The notes: a model not told the origin generated them from the sequence alone. Shown: positions 14,101-36,048, counted from the first letter of the stretch. The stretch is 64,000 nt of DNA from Latrodectus hesperus (GCA_037975125.1 CM075862.1:66375730-66439729); one strand, 5' to 3'. A program made the numbers and translations.

Positions 14101-14243
14101 AGCAAATTTATAGTTCAAACCTTTTAGAATTAAATATTTCAATTTGAATAAATATTCGCAAAACACTACTTTAAAGCATAAAATCTAATCTCTTTTTCAC
14201 CGTTCTGTATCCAGTACTTTGAAATATAACATATTTATGCAAC
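11110..14243. other. AT-rich gene-free stretch
   Basis: No gene seen. It contains a short (AC)n run at about 13151-13162. A strong-looking acceptor (TTCTTTTGCAG, ending about 13700) is followed 28 bases later by AAGGTAGAT, but a microexon cannot be supported from this alone. Open frames near 12385 and 13775 are AT-biased and unrecognisable. Confidence 0.5.
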
Positions 14244-20735
<6,492 letters not shown>

Positions 20736-20739
20736 AATA

Positions 20740-21250
20740 ATTACAGCAAGGAGTATGATATCAAATTTTGTTGGATCCCAGGTCACGTAGGTCTCGAGGG
20801 AAATGAAAAGGCAGATGTGGCTGCTAAAGCAGCATCAACTTCAATGTCCATCCCCCTTTCAGGTGTGAGGAAGTGTGTTAAAAATCTTGTCTATTCCCTC
20901 TTCCAGGAGTTTTGGAGTATGCAGGTCACCAACAATTTGTGTGCAATTTTCCCATATCTCATCTCATTATCAGTGTTACCGCTACGAAGTGCTGATTAAC
21001 TCGCCTTCGTATCGGACAGACACGCTTCCCACTTAGACATTTGTTTCTAAACGAATTAAATCCTTATTATGAAACGTGTGATGAACCATCCACTGTTTAT
21101 CATATTTTAATTTCATCCCCATGTTTTAACCAATATCGTTTACTCTTTTTTAACTGTGATATTTTAATCTTATTTGATTTGCTTGGGAAAATACCCCACA
21201 GCAACCTATTTGCCTTCTTGGGGGCAATAGATTTTTTACATTATATCTTT
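20740..21250 (+). pseudogene. Non-LTR retrotransposon remnant: RNase H and C-terminal region
   Basis: The frame starting near TATGATATCAAATTTTG reads YDIKFCWIPGHVGLEGNEKADVAAKAAS. This is the C-terminal part of the RNase H domain typical of Jockey-like/I-like elements, and the Asp of NEKAD is the last catalytic acid. The frame runs to a stop at 20997-20999. A one-base shift there leads into TRLRIGQTRFPLRHLFL and then CDEPSTVYHILISSPC, which matches the Cys/His end of these polyproteins with one expected Cys degraded. Family-like sequence fades near 21250. Everything upstream (endonuclease, reverse transcriptase) is missing, as expected of 5'-truncated LINE copies. It is a dead fragment. Confidence 0.85.
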
Positions 21251-21254
21251 TATT

Positions 21255-21540
21255 GCCAGGCATCCATCAGGCCACTGCTGTCAGCCGTCTTGGCCAACAG
21301 TGGCCCGCCGCTATTTGGCCTCGTCGGCTCCGTCAATAAAGTGGTCGTCGTCATTGCTGCTGGGCCGGCAGTACGGTCCGCTGTTTCCCCAACGCCGGGT
21401 GGCCATCAATGCCATATTGGCCGCATGGGCCCATGTAATTGCCAGTACGTGCCCATATACGGTTATCCATCGGCCCTCTGCCGTTTGGCCGATGATAGCC
21501 GCTTTCACCGACGTAGGGCTGGTTATGGTTATTTCTATAA
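21255..21540. repeat. GC-rich island dense in GGCC, unclassified repeat
   Basis: About 285 bp of markedly GC-rich sequence in AT-rich surroundings, with about ten GGCC words (TTGGCCAAC, TTGGCCTCG, TGGGCCGGC, TGGCCATCA, TTGGCCGCAT, TTGGCCGATG and others). A similar island lies at 27195-27415. Open frames here result from high GC and resemble nothing known to me. It follows directly on the LINE remnant. It is most likely a non-autonomous DNA transposon or a satellite-like repeat; I could not fix terminal repeats or a target duplication. Confidence 0.7.
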
Positions 21541-22044
21541 ATATTGAATTCATTTTTATGTTAATATTGTATATTTTGTTAAAGTTTATATGGAAGTATT
21601 GGAAATCCCCATCAAATTAATACAGAATTTATTTTTGTGATTCTAAAAGACAATTGTTATCCATGTTATTGTCAAATATCATTAAGTGCATTTTTAGTTC
21701 TTAATTATATAAAGATTAAGAAAATATGAATTACTAACTCATATTTTAAATCATTTTTGTGACAATGCTATCTAAATTTTAGTTTTATTTAATTAATCTA
21801 AATTTTATTTAAATTACTTTAATATTCTCTTTTTAAAATATTTTGCTATTAAAGAATTTCATTATTTATAATTTTTTTAAAAAAATCTTGAGTAAGCAAG
21901 TGTCAATTTATTGCTACAACTGAACTTGAAGGTATAAAAGAATTCCAGTTATTTTATGAAATTTTTATAGAATTATTTTAAAGCTCACACACATACATAT
22001 TTTCTTCGTATATAAATTAATATTTCATTTTCTAAATCATTTAA
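21541..22044. other. AT-rich sequence without a gene
   Basis: Nothing recognisable between the GGCC island and the tandem repeat that follows. Confidence 0.6.
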
Positions 22045-22310
22045 CTCCATGCAACAAGATGTTGAGAAAATGATAATAAATATATAAGGATTAACATTTT
22101 TTATTACTTATAAAAATTAACAAAACAAAAGTTATAATTAAGTGAAATGTCTCCAAGCAACAAGATATGAGAAAAATAAAACAAAAGGATACAGATTAAG
22201 ATTTTTTATTACTTATAAAAATTGACACAACAAAAGCAATATATATATATATAAGTGAAATGTCTAAACATTAATGGAATTAACATTTTTTTATTTATGA
22301 TAATACTGAA
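22045..22310. repeat. Tandem repeat, period about 106-113 bp, two copies plus a partial third
   Basis: Copy 1 (22045-22152) and copy 2 (22151-22265) share CTCCA.GCAACAAGAT, TTTTTTATTACTTATAAAAATT, ACAAAAG and AAGTGAAATGTCT in the same order. Copy 2 carries a short TA expansion. A third partial copy begins near 22270 (ATTAACATTTTTTTATTTAT). Confidence 0.85.
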
Positions 22311-22402
22311 AATAAAAAAGTATCTATTTTTATTTACATTTGAAAATAATTTTTGCAAAATTTTTTTTAACATTTTGAATTTACAAGTTTTTTTTTTTTT
22401 TT

Positions 22403-22485
22403 TTAATTTTTGTGGTCCACCTTCCGAATTAGTACTCTGGAACAAATTTCTCCTTTTCTGAAGATTTTCATTTTGTTGTAATACT
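22403..22485 (-). other. Candidate terminal exon, minus strand, unknown product
   Basis: On the minus strand a textbook acceptor (TTTTTTTATTTTCAG) ends at 22486. The following 83 bases are less AT-rich and open in two phases. One reads VLQQNENLQKRRNLFQST then NSEGGPQKLK and runs into a poly-A-coded lysine stretch; it looks like a polar coiled-coil. The other reads YYNKMKIFRKGEICSRV then LIRKVDHKN and ends at TAA (22403-22405). I cannot tell which is real and recognise neither. The A-run downstream could also mark a retroposed copy. It lies in the same orientation as the exon-like sites at 24901-24995 and 26918-27040. Confidence 0.35.
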
Positions 22486-22917
22486 CTGAAAATAAAAAAA
22501 ACAGAATTGTTAAACTTATTCAATTTAATTACAAAAATAAAAATAGCAGGATGTTATTAACAGCCCAGGTAAAAAACAGAAAAAAATTGAGTTTGTATGT
22601 TTACATAAATCGGGTGAAACTTCATGCATAACACTTATTTTCCCATATTTAGGTATTTTTTCACAGTATTAATTATTTGAATAAGGAGTATTCAACATAA
22701 CTATTTTTAAACTTACAATATTTAACAACTAAATTTACAATCAAAACAAAACAAGCCAAGCACTTTAAATAGGGTGTGAATGCCTATAATAGTGTCAATT
22801 TTCATTCCGAATTAATAACTCATGAAAAAAAGATTACTAATGCAATTATTTTATGATGGAATCTTTTACTTAATTTTAGTTTTATCTCTTTAAAAAAGGG
22901 GGAATGGTTATTTGTAA

Positions 22918-23080
22918 CATGTCCACAATGAGCATGCTTGGAAACTAAACACTGGGAGTTTTGCGTTATGCTGAGCACGAAATCGGGATATGTGCTTCGC
23001 AGCCCAGGGGCTCTCGGTCAGGAAAACAGGCACTGTAAGCCTTGGCCCACGTGGTCTGTGCCAGAGTTTAGTTTTAGTTT
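22918..23080 (+). mobile_element. SINE-like relic, 3' part (same family as 43503-43745)
   Basis: It shares with the copy at 43503 a run of blocks in the same order: a GCTT.GAACT.AA.CA.TGGG.GTTT motif, a TGCTGAGCA-like segment, TCTCGGTCA..AAAACAG and CACTGTAAGCC. The tail then passes straight into a TA array. Head and core are missing or unrecognisable. The shared 3' half and fixed block order argue for a dispersed repeat and against chance. Confidence 0.65.
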
Positions 23081-23098
23081 ATATTCATATTGATGTTT

Positions 23099-24900
<1,802 letters not shown>

Positions 24901-24995
24901 TGGCAATGAGGAAACTGATTCACTTAAAGAGTTGTCTGGGTCTGCGGTATTATTGCCTTTCTCGAGAAGTCATAAGCGTTTGATGGAGACCACAT
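24901..24995 (-). other. Candidate internal exon, 95 nt, minus strand
   Basis: Minus-strand acceptor TTTCCACGTTTTTAG (AG at 24996-24997) and donor CCA|GTGAGT (GTGAGT at 24895-24900) enclose 95 bases that are clearly GC-richer than their surroundings. All three phases contain a stop. One phase opens after an early TGA and reads LLEKGNNTADPDNSLSES then VSSLP to the donor. It could therefore be a 5' UTR or noncoding-RNA exon, a coding exon with a different acceptor, or a decayed exon. I recognise no protein. The good splice sites and composition are the main support. Confidence 0.42.
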
Positions 24996-26917
24996 CTAAA
25001 AACGTGGAAATAAAAAACATCTATCAGTTCCAAATGAAAGTTAATTTTAAACAAAAGGTTTTTTGCCTTTATATATGCAGAAGATAAAATATGCTCAATT
25101 GGGCTATGTTGGTTATAGAGGAAAATGACTTAAAACTTAAATTTGACTAGTTACACGAAAAAATATATATAAAGGTCACTTTACAGTATAATATATTTAT
25201 ACCAAATGTTATTGATAAAAAAATTTCTACAACAAATTCAAGTTTTGAAAGAAGCCAGAAAAAGGATAAAATGTATAAATGAAGATTGAACTATTTCCTT
25301 TATGTAATTTTGCAATATCTTCTTATTTTCTTTCCTAAGTTTTGAATTCCTAATCATTTGCAATCAGTAAACAGCTGATCCAACAAGTAACACAGCTGTT
25401 AAACAACACATCCAACATGTTAATGAATGAAATATCAATTTTAAATGCTTAACTGATAAATAACATTAAACTTAAATTATATTCTTTTCTCTAATAAAAT
25501 GATTAAATTATTCTCAAGATGGATATCATAAAATTTTGCCTCTTTGATAACAAGTGGTGTTTTGAATAATTTTGACCAACATCTGGACTTTGAATTTATT
25601 CGTTTTATGTTATAAATTACAATAAGAAAAACAACAAACACAAAATAATGTCTACTTTCAAAATTGACTTTGGATTAAACATATCATTTACCCATTTTCC
25701 GGTCGACTATTTACTATAACAATAAAACCATTTACATTACTATAAAATAATCAAGTGATCAAAATGTCAAAATTATCGTCAAATGTTTGAAACTTCAATC
25801 ACTTTCTCCAAAATGTAAAGGGACAAATATTCTAGTTAATTTATATTTTCATTGAAACTAATTGTTTGAAATTATTGTTAATTCATACTTCAGTTTTTCA
25901 GTCATAATTAAAAACATAAAATGTGAGTTTAAATATAATAAAATGTGTAACAAAGAGAAACTACTAGCTGCTTATAAGCTGCTACATCTGACGGTATTCG
26001 CTACACGGAAATAGTTACCATAGTACACAACTAATTTAAATAATAACATAGTGTCGTTCCATATATAGACATTTTTTCATAAACATTAATAATAATTTTC
26101 CAACCATAGAATTCCAGATGTTTTTTTTTATTTTTGGCAATTAATCTGACAGATTCCAACAGAAATTGTAAAATTTACAATTTTTAGTATTATATTTTAA
26201 AGTTTATACAATTTTCGAGTCTTAGATACAAAAATGTTTCCACAATGATTTTAATTGTTGACAGGATTATACATAAAAAACCATGTTATACGTGCAATGA
26301 AATATTTTGCAATGTTCTCATGCATTGTAAAATTTTCCATTCTTTAAAATAGATCTTTGAGGAGTATACAAAATTTAAAGACAGGAATCCTAATAAGACA
26401 AAATATTTCGGTTAGTAAAAATTGAGTTAAAAATAAAAGTAAATAAGAAAGCATTTTAAAAATAAAAGAATTACAAGATCCTACATTAATTTATTGAAAC
26501 TAAACATCTAAGCTCTTCCAAATAGAATATTTTTAGACTGTCATTTATTTCATAAACTTGCTTCGTAACAAACAAAATAATGTAATAAATAGGTTTAAGC
26601 CTTGTAGCAATTGAATTCGATTACACAAAATGAAAAATTTATCATACTAATTGATTAAATATAAATAATATATGGAATGAAAAAATGATTCTGCATGATA
26701 CATTTTTTTATTCCTCACACGGTAATGAAATTATTTTAAAACATTCAATGACAAACATTTTCCAATGTCTTTCTCTTGTTGTCATGTTATCAACAGTTTA
26801 TGAAGTTTTCTTAACAAGTAATTAAATAATATTTCAACATAAAATAAATATATTACTCTTGCATCATTCATAATAATTCTATCCTGATAAAAACAACAAT
26901 AATAAACGCGTACTTAC
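24996..26917. other. AT-rich gene-free stretch (possible first intron)
   Basis: No repeat or coding frame is recognised. Two CAGCTG E-box words lie at about 25370-25400. It would be the first intron of the minus-strand candidate gene. Confidence 0.45.
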
Positions 26918-27040
26918 CTTATATTTCTCTTAGCTCACAGATACAACATCGAATATTCCGCCATTTCACATTAATGGCTGACGCTGACACAAGCATTTCG
27001 CACAATCTGACGTCATACTGTCACGCGGTATACACAATAA
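26918..27040 (-). promoter_or_regulatory. Candidate promoter and first exon, minus strand
   Basis: Reading on the minus strand from about 27040: a perfect palindromic cAMP-response element (TGACGTCA, 27008-27015), then GC-richer sequence, then ATGGCGG in a YY1-like context (26958-26964), then a near-ideal splice donor AAG|GTAAGT (boundary at 26918/26917). CRE and YY1-type sites close to transcription starts, followed by a short first exon, are common animal promoter architecture. Small upstream frames (MAEYSMLYL; a 25-codon frame from another ATG) end before the donor, so the exon would be mostly 5' untranslated. The presence of a promoter is inferred; the motifs and donor are directly visible. 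Confidence 0.45.
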
Positions 27041-27194
27041 ATGTGAAAATTAGATTTCTTTCTGAAAAATTGTTTTTAAGTGGTTTAAAAAGTAAGAAGC
27101 TAAATGAAAATTAATTAACATCACAAAAAAAAGTTACTTGGAAAAAATAGTCTTTGAAGATAAAATAAAAAATAGCACTACAACTAATTGTTTT

Positions 27195-27415
27195 AATTTT
27201 GCTGGCCAACAGCTTCAGGGCCAACAATGGCCAGAATCTGTTGGCCCACTACTTATTATCCAGCACCGGCCCGGTTTATTTTGGCCAGCACTCATCCGTG
27301 GCCGTAATGGCCGGAGCTGGGCCATCAAACAACCGTGAGCGGCTTGTCGTGGCCAAAAGAAAACCAGCTTGGCCAGCAGCGGCCCGGAATTTTGCCGACA
27401 GTTTTGTTTGCTGGG
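27195..27415. repeat. Second GC-rich GGCC-dense island
   Basis: About 220 bp with twelve GGCC words (CTGGCCAAC, AATGGCCAG, TTGGCCCAC, CCGGCCCGG, TTTGGCCAGC, GTGGCCGTA, ATGGCCGG and others). Composition and vocabulary resemble 21255-21540, but I find no long collinear match by eye. The right edge (GTTTGCTGGG) abuts a TA array. Reading the reverse complement from that edge gives CCCAGC, some A/C-rich bases, then GTCGGC. The first island also has CCAGC followed by GTCGG at its right edge. This weakly suggests a shared terminus. Confidence 0.65.
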
Positions 27416-27591
<176 letters not shown>

Positions 27592-27659
27592 TGTTTTTTG
27601 TTTTTTAAAAATTTAATGTTGCTTGGGTTTCCAAAATAAACATAAATAAATAAGTAAAT

Positions 27660-27745
27660 AAGCTATCTGCTTTTCAAAAACTTTATTCTTGGCGCAGCAT
27701 GTCCGTTTTTGAACCTTGCGCCATAAAACCCAACCAACCTAAATA
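27660..27745 (+). repeat. Possible 3' tail of a retroposon
   Basis: A less AT-rich segment contains TTGGCGCA and TGCGCCA as a 7-bp inverted pair and ends ATAAAACCCAACCAACC. The short CCAA-type tandem end resembles retroposon tails. The family is not identified from a single copy. Confidence 0.3.
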
Positions 27746-28816
27746 ATTACAAAAAATGTTCATAATATCAAAAAAATTATTTGACATCAGTAGGTACTAT
27801 AAATCTCTGATGTTTTTTTTTCAATAAAATAGGTAGTTTAAAATTCATGCATTGTACTTGTTTATTGAACATATATTTATTAATATAGCAAAGTATATAT
27901 CAGGAAAAAGCAAAAAAGAGGATCAGATAGCGAAATGTCAGGGAAAATGCAGTTATGTCTCTCTAGTAAAGGTTTTTCAATTTAAAAGAATCACCAGTTT
28001 TAAAATGAATTTTCAAATCAGAGTTCATCTTTCAGCCCTTATAATTTTTTATGCAAAACATACAATCAATAGAAGATAACTTAATCTTTTCCTTTCGCTT
28101 AGAATCCCAGTTCTCTATAAGCACAAGAGAGGAATAAATTTTCATCACTTTTGGAAATAAATTTACAAATGCTTTTAACCGTAAGTTTTTTACAGTGTAG
28201 CCCATCATATCAACAAGCAAAATTTATTTACATGTTTACATCTGATGAATGTAAAGAAAAATAATGCCTGGCTTCAAACATGGATATCTTATGTTTTCCT
28301 CTTTTTTTTTCTTTATAACGTTTCTTGAAGCCTGCGATGTCAAGGGAATGTTAGATAATGATGATAAGAAGCTATTTCATTGATGCATAACTTCTTGAAA
28401 CCCCCTTTGATGTCAATATATTTTATGTCAGATATTTACTTCTGAAAACGACAGTTTTCTTTTAAATATCGATGTAACGTCCAAGTAGATTATGATGGGT
28501 TTTTTGTAGAATATCTTTTTTTTTCAAAAACATGTTTCAGAATATATGTTATATCTAATAACTAGGAAACAATTAACAAAATGTTTTTTTTATCAGAAAA
28601 TATTTCTAGAAAATATTTAAATTAAGTAAAAAAACGTTAAATTTAGGGTCTTGTTTTTAGTATTTTCTGTTTAATGTACATGAAAAAATTGTCCTTTTGT
28701 TTAAAAAGCACGTGAAAAAATTATTGTAAAACCTTTATTTTAAAATTATGTTACGGTAAAAGTGATCAATCTGCTGATTATGTATAATAATTACTTATAA
28801 TACCTCTTAAAATTAG
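27746..28816. other. AT-rich gene-free stretch
   Basis: No gene or element is recognised. Two similar phrases (TTTCTTGAAGCC.GCGATGTCAA and CTTCTTGAAACCCCCTTTGATGTCAA), about 68 bp apart near 28320-28410, look like an old short duplication. Confidence 0.5.
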
Positions 28817-29095
28817 TTGTTGTTGTCGTGCGCCAGCTAATCTGGCAACATGGGTTGTGCTGCTCCACTTTTCCAACTGAACCATATTTAGGTGTGGAGC
28901 CCAACTTCCTCAGTACACACATGCCATAGGTACCCGTTTATAGGGTAGGCAACCATTCACAACCCATTCATACAAGGAAAGGACAAAGGCAGGATAAAAA
29001 GAGAGAGAAAATACATCCATGACCAAACCAGGATTCGAACCCAGGATCTCCCTGTCCGCAGTCAGATACGCTGATTACTAGTCAAGTTGCGCGGC
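28817..29095 (-). mobile_element. tRNA-derived SINE, family A
   Basis: On the minus strand it starts in a tRNA-like head with B box GGTTCGAATCC and a GTATCTGACTGCGGA anticodon-like region. A pyrimidine-rich body and the phrase CCCTATAAACGGGTACC follow. The family A tail (CTCCACACCTAAATATGG, CATGTTGCCAGATTAGC) comes next, ending in a GACAACAACAAC tract. Collinear copies lie at 42476 and 61972. No clear target duplication was found. SINEs are transcribed by RNA polymerase III from the A/B boxes and moved by a partner LINE (known biology). Confidence 0.9.
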
Positions 29096-29454
29096 TTTTC
29101 AACCTAGTAAATGTAATAAATTACTGAATATTTTATCTCTTTTACTGGTACATATTGAAAATATCCACAAATTCGTAGCGGAAGTCTAAATTGCTATTTC
29201 AATAAATACTCATGTAGTATTTCAATAAATTTTATATATTTATGTGAATAAAACAGAATTCCTAGTGATATAATAATAAACAATATAATTGGAATTTATA
29301 ACATTACCCATTATAAGTCGATATTATATATTTTCACAGGTAAAAGTGATAAATATTCAATAATTTATCACACCTACAAAGTTCAAGGGTTATTATGAAT
29401 AATGTTTGGTTATTATATACATAATCCCCAAATATTGAATTTTATCGTGCACAT

Positions 29455-29580
29455 ACACACATATCTATCTATCGGTCTGTCTATCTGTTTGTCTCTCTGT
29501 CTGTATGTCTCTGTGTCTGTCTGTCTCTCTCTCTCTCTGTCTGTCTATCTATCTATCTGTCTATCTACCTATCTATCTTG
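29455..29580. repeat. Imperfect (TCTA/TCTG)n tetranucleotide microsatellite
   Basis: A run of TCTA, TCTG and TCTC units, about 125 bp, interrupted but uniform in period. Confidence 0.95.
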
Positions 29581-29620
29581 TTTCGTTAGGGTAACTCATA
29601 GATATTTTGTGAATTTTTAA

Positions 29621-30287
29621 TATTTGAAACAAATGCTAAGAGTTTAAATATTTTATATTTAAATATAGTATAGTTTTAAATATAACAAACAGATAGAACA
29701 TACAACCAATATTCAAGGTGAAATTTAAATTATAAAATATAAATTTTGAATCTAATAAATAAACATACAAAATTATGGGAAAAATGGAAAAAACAATAAA
29801 TGGTCTTCAGTAACAAACATGGGCAGCTTTTTCAGTGTGTGTTGATCATAAGGGTGCAATTTTTTTCTGCACTCACTGAAGATTAAAGCCTACATGAAGC
29901 CATTACTCCACGAAGCCATAGCAAATATTTTTTGAAAAAATAACTTAAGATAAAAAGAAATTAATCTATAAATATAAGGAAAAATACTAGATGTAAGCAC
30001 TAACAGTCATTTAATGCTTCTCATAGGAAGTGCAAGGCTTCGGTGACAAATTTGTTGTTTATAATTACGCCTTACTTCACTCTTATAAGCAATGCACTGC
30101 TTTCCAAATAATAGAATGTTTTCCAGTCAATTTATTTCTTTACTGAATCTATTTAAATTATTAGATGCTATTTGAAAAATAATTGCTATTTAGTTGATTA
30201 AGAATAACATTTTTTATAAATTTTAATAGAAGTATTGGAGTTTCACTTGAATTAATTTATTTACTTTAAAAAAAAATCATTAGTTTT
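29621..30287. other. AT-rich sequence without a gene
   Basis: Nothing recognisable before the SINE target duplication at 30288. Confidence 0.55.
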
Positions 30288-30301
30288 ATTGTTAATATCT
30301 G

Positions 30302-30607
30302 GTCAACCGATGGCTGAGTTGTTAGCGTTCCTGACTCCTGTGCTATGGGTCCCGTGTTTGAATCCCAGTTCTGGTATGGGTGTTGATTTCTATCTCTGAG
30401 TTTCTCTGTCCTTTCTTATGTGATTATGTATCAATGTGGCCCAACTTATAAACGGGTTTGAGGTTGTATGGCGCTGTCAACGCTACTCGCCTCCGTGACA
30501 TGTTTCACAGGTGCCCACTGGGTAACGACAAATAAGCAGCAGACAAATAATTCTTGCTTTGTTGTAGCACAGGGATCGTCACCTAAGTACCCGCCGTTGG
30601 AAAAAAA
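30302..30607 (+). mobile_element. tRNA-derived SINE, family B, with target-site duplication
   Basis: The head carries an A box in GATGGCTGAGTTGTTAGCG and a B-box-like GTTTGAATCCC. A pyrimidine-rich body and CTTATAAACGGGTTTG follow, then the family B tail (CGCTACTCGCCTCCGTGAC, TGGGTAACGACAAAT, CCGCCGTTGG) and a short A-run. A perfect 14-bp direct duplication, ATTGTTAATATCTG, flanks it (30288-30301 and 30608-30621). The intact duplication shows target-primed insertion and a fairly young age. Confidence 0.95.
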
Positions 30608-30621
30608 ATTGTTAATATCTG

Positions 30622-32302
<1,681 letters not shown>

Positions 32303-35040
32303 ACTTAATTACATACGGAAATAAAAACTTATAAAATGATAAAATAACTTATCAAAACAGTAGTTATTTAAAAACAAAAAATAATTTATATGGAAGAAAA
32401 AAAATTAAAATGTAACGTTCCTAACATTGATTTCAAGCAAAGCTTTTAATAGAGATATCTATGACAGATCAAATTGGATTATATAATTGATCAAATTAGA
32501 AAAAATATATATTGGAAAACAAAATTAAATTAAAACTTCCATTTTTGGTACAAATAATCTATTAGCAATGCTATCATACAATACTTTTTTAGGTAAAATT
32601 TGGAAAATGTCATATAAATTCAACATATCATATCTCGTTTGGGTGATTATTCTATTATCAATTATATACATTAATCATCTAAGATAAATTTTTATCCAAG
32701 AAATCTTTGATAAAGTATAGTTTATATTTTAATACTAACAAAAAAGCAAAAAATGTTAAATGTAGTTTTCAGTTAATGACAAAATTGTGTTATTTATTGT
32801 CAACTTTAGATATTTTTCTGTCACATCATTTCTCATAAATATTTTTTTTTAAATCTACAGAATTTCGTTCTTTTACCTAATTGATTGAAAATTAGAAAAC
32901 ATTAAGTTTACGCATTATTAACATTCTAAGTAAACAAAATTTTGAATATAACATTCATTATAGCATCAATTAAGATTTATTTATTGTAAATCAACAACAG
33001 AGAACTCTTTCAATGATTTTTGTTAGCATTATTCTGTGTATTTCCTTTGAATGTTAAAATTTTGTTATTTTTTACATCATTGTAGGAATACAAAAATTGA
33101 TTTATTTTATTATTTCATCAATAATATTTAGAGTTTATAAATATAAATTTTTTTTAAGTAAAAAACTGTAATGTTATTATTTATTATATAGTCACAAACT
33201 TAAAATTTGGAACTTAATATTTTTAGGAATGTTCACAAATATTGACATATATTGACCTTATTATTTTTCAATATATCATGTTCTTAATAGACGTGACAAT
33301 AAATATAATTTCCTTAATTTCATCTAATCAATAACTGTATAATGAAATTTGTTTTAAGATTCAAACTTATAAAATTGTCACTTTTAAAGCGAAAATGTTT
33401 TTTTTTCCACAACTTAATTATCTTTGCATATATATATGAGAATATAATTTTATAAATTAACTAAAATATGTTAATGAATTTATCGCAGCTTTTGTTGCAT
33501 GCAGCAAACTTCAATTGATTTTCATGACTATATTAGTCATTTAAATATAATAAATATACATGTAATCCATCAAATTATTTTTATATTGATTGGGGACTAT
33601 TAAGATTTAATCTAAATCTAAAATATTTTCCGAAATGAACTTTTTTAAAACCTACTGAACAGTTCACAAAGAGAAATTTAAAGTGATAGTTTATGATTAT
33701 AAAAGACAGTTTCTTATTTTTGAAATTTAAAAATATTTTCTTCAGATGAAAATATCAAGACAGCTGTAAAAATGTATTGAAAAAGTGGGAAAATCCATTT
33801 AATTTTGATTTATTACTGACTGTTACAGTTTTGTTATGTATCATAAAATTACCGCAAATTTATTAAATGGTAGAATTTAGATATAAATCATATCCGCTAC
33901 TGTATATTACTTTTTAACAGTGTATATTACTTAATTAATAAATATTGATAGATGCATATTTTTTTATTTTGCCATATTAATTATATGTTGCTTATATATA
34001 TACGATTCAAAAAGTTCTATGTATCAAATTGAATTTCTATTTGTTTTTAGGTACACAAGAACTATAAATTTATTGCCCCTATAAATTAATAACTTCTTTT
34101 CAGTTTCGCCCTGAAAAGAATAAAATTTGGAAAGTATTTCCAATAAATTAAAAAAAAGAAAAATAATTTACTCATGATAATGAGTATTAGCTAATATTAT
34201 GGAAATTAATGATATAAATATAAGATCAGAATTCATACATTATCAAAATTCAAAAGAATGACTAAATATATAGTCGTGCAAATAATACTTATGTTGCATT
34301 TGTAGGCATTTTATAAAATCTTTACTATTTTAAATTGTCGTGTGTGATTAAACTGTCTTATCAAATATTTCAAGCATAAAATTATGTATAAAAGAGGGAA
34401 TGATTTATTAAAATAGAAACTTATTACATTGTATTATGCTTTTTAACAGGAAAAAGATCGATTTACTCTTAAACAACATTAAGATATTATATAAAATACT
34501 GATATGTTTCATAATATATAAAGAATAATTATTCTTTTGTCTGAGATAATATTTTAAAGCGTAAAGTATTCAGGAAATGTATCAATCAATAAAAAAGAAA
34601 TTATGAATATTCAGTGTTCAATTAATAAAAATGTACAATTAAGGTCATAGTTAAAAGGTCTTTAGACTTTGTTAATTTATTCTTTCAATATTTAAAATTA
34701 TTTAAGTCATTTTTAACACTTAAAGAGAGAGAGAGAGAGAGAGAGAAAAAATAATGTTAAATTTTTCAGAAATTAGTTCTTGTAGTTTTTAATGATTTAA
34801 TATTGGTAGCATAAAATCAATTATATAATATCGTCGCAAATTATGTGAACTGACTTTCAAATGCGTGTTAATATAAATGTATAAACTATGTAATACAAAT
34901 GCAAACCAAATTTTCTTCCTCCCTAATTCTCCCTATCGACTCGTGAACATTTGGTTACCATTCACTATTTAATCATAACTATGATTGAGTAATATTATAT
35001 ATATGCTGAGTAATACAATATATTAGAGATCCTTTAACTC
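32303..35040. other. AT-rich gene-free stretch with a (GA)n run
   Basis: No gene is visible. A (GA)n microsatellite lies at 34725-34746. A more balanced patch near 34910-34965 contains nothing identifiable. Confidence 0.55.
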
Positions 35041-35550
35041 AGTATCTACAAGCAACATTTTGTAAGATCAGTAAATTGAAGAATCGGTGCACGCGAGCAG
35101 CAACTTGGAAGATAAGTGCTTTCAACCTCACTGGTTTCCTGGAGGTGTTTACTTAACTATGTTAATCTATGCATCTAATGTCTTTCCTCTGGTGTGGTTT
35201 GATTGTGGAGAGGATGTTTCCAGATTATGTATGACGTCATCATTTAAACGTATTTCAAAATTATGAGGTACTTGACGCTATGCGAGTATTAAGAACCCTT
35301 AGGAGCAATCAGGAATTCATTTGCACCACTATCTATGAATGTCTAGCTCTATGGTTGTGACTGTTTTTACAAAATTAACTATATTTAAAGATTCTTCTAC
35401 TCAGAATTACCCTGTCTCTGAATCACAAATGCCTCGGAATACAATGGATTTAGCAAGAAATTCCATTGCGTATCTAGCTAATTTCTCTGAAAAATCCCAA
35501 TGTAAATCTCTAATTGATGGAAGAATATACCGTTATAAGGTAGAATAGGA
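35041..35550. other. Less AT-rich island with a consensus CRE, function unknown
   Basis: Base composition is clearly less AT-rich than the flanks. It contains a perfect TGACGTCA palindrome (35232-35239) and words such as GTGCACGCGAGCAGC and TTCCTGGAGG. A 69-codon plus-strand frame (35339-35548) reads a Ser/Asn-rich peptide that I do not recognise. It could be a promoter with a first exon, an old repeat, or unique sequence. I see no splice donor or core promoter strong enough to decide. Confidence 0.3.
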
Positions 35551-36000
35551 ATCCTTTGTGTTCCCTCAGTTTATTATTCATCTTATTTTGCATTTATTTG
35601 ACACCAATGTGTTTTGTGCGCTTTTGGGTATAATTATCGATACCATTGATGAGAAATTGTGGGAAATATCAACTGTAATCACTAAATAAGGAAAATGCTT
35701 GAGTCTCTTCTTCGAAGCATTTTGGGCATTGCGTTTATACAGTATAATTCCATTTCACATGTTTCTTAGTCTGCACATACCTTCTTACCTTCTTCAATGT
35801 ATAGCATGTCTTGCTTTTTCAATGACTTTTTTTTCTCCAGATATATCTCCGATTAAATATATCTAATATTTAATCAATTGGAGATTCGTTCGTAAAACAG
35901 GTGGCACAAACTGTAAGGCAGAACATTAACATGAAGTGGAATACCATTCCAAAATGCGTAGGTATTCACTGACAATACATGTATGGATACACACATGCAG

Positions 36001-36011
36001 ATGTGTGTGTG

Positions 36012-36044
<33 letters not shown>
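36001..36044. repeat. Short (GT)n-(TA)n microsatellite
   Basis: About 12 bp of GT followed by about 32 bp of TA. Confidence 0.95.

Positions 36045-36048
<4 letters not shown>

Noticed and set aside
21300..21620. Overlapping frames on both strands in the GGCC island
   Set aside because: They are long only because GC-rich DNA has few stops. They differ by frame with no recognisable motif, and the LINE-derived frame ends before them.
29402..29620. 72-codon Ser/Leu-rich frame
   Set aside because: It translates a TCTA/TCTG microsatellite.
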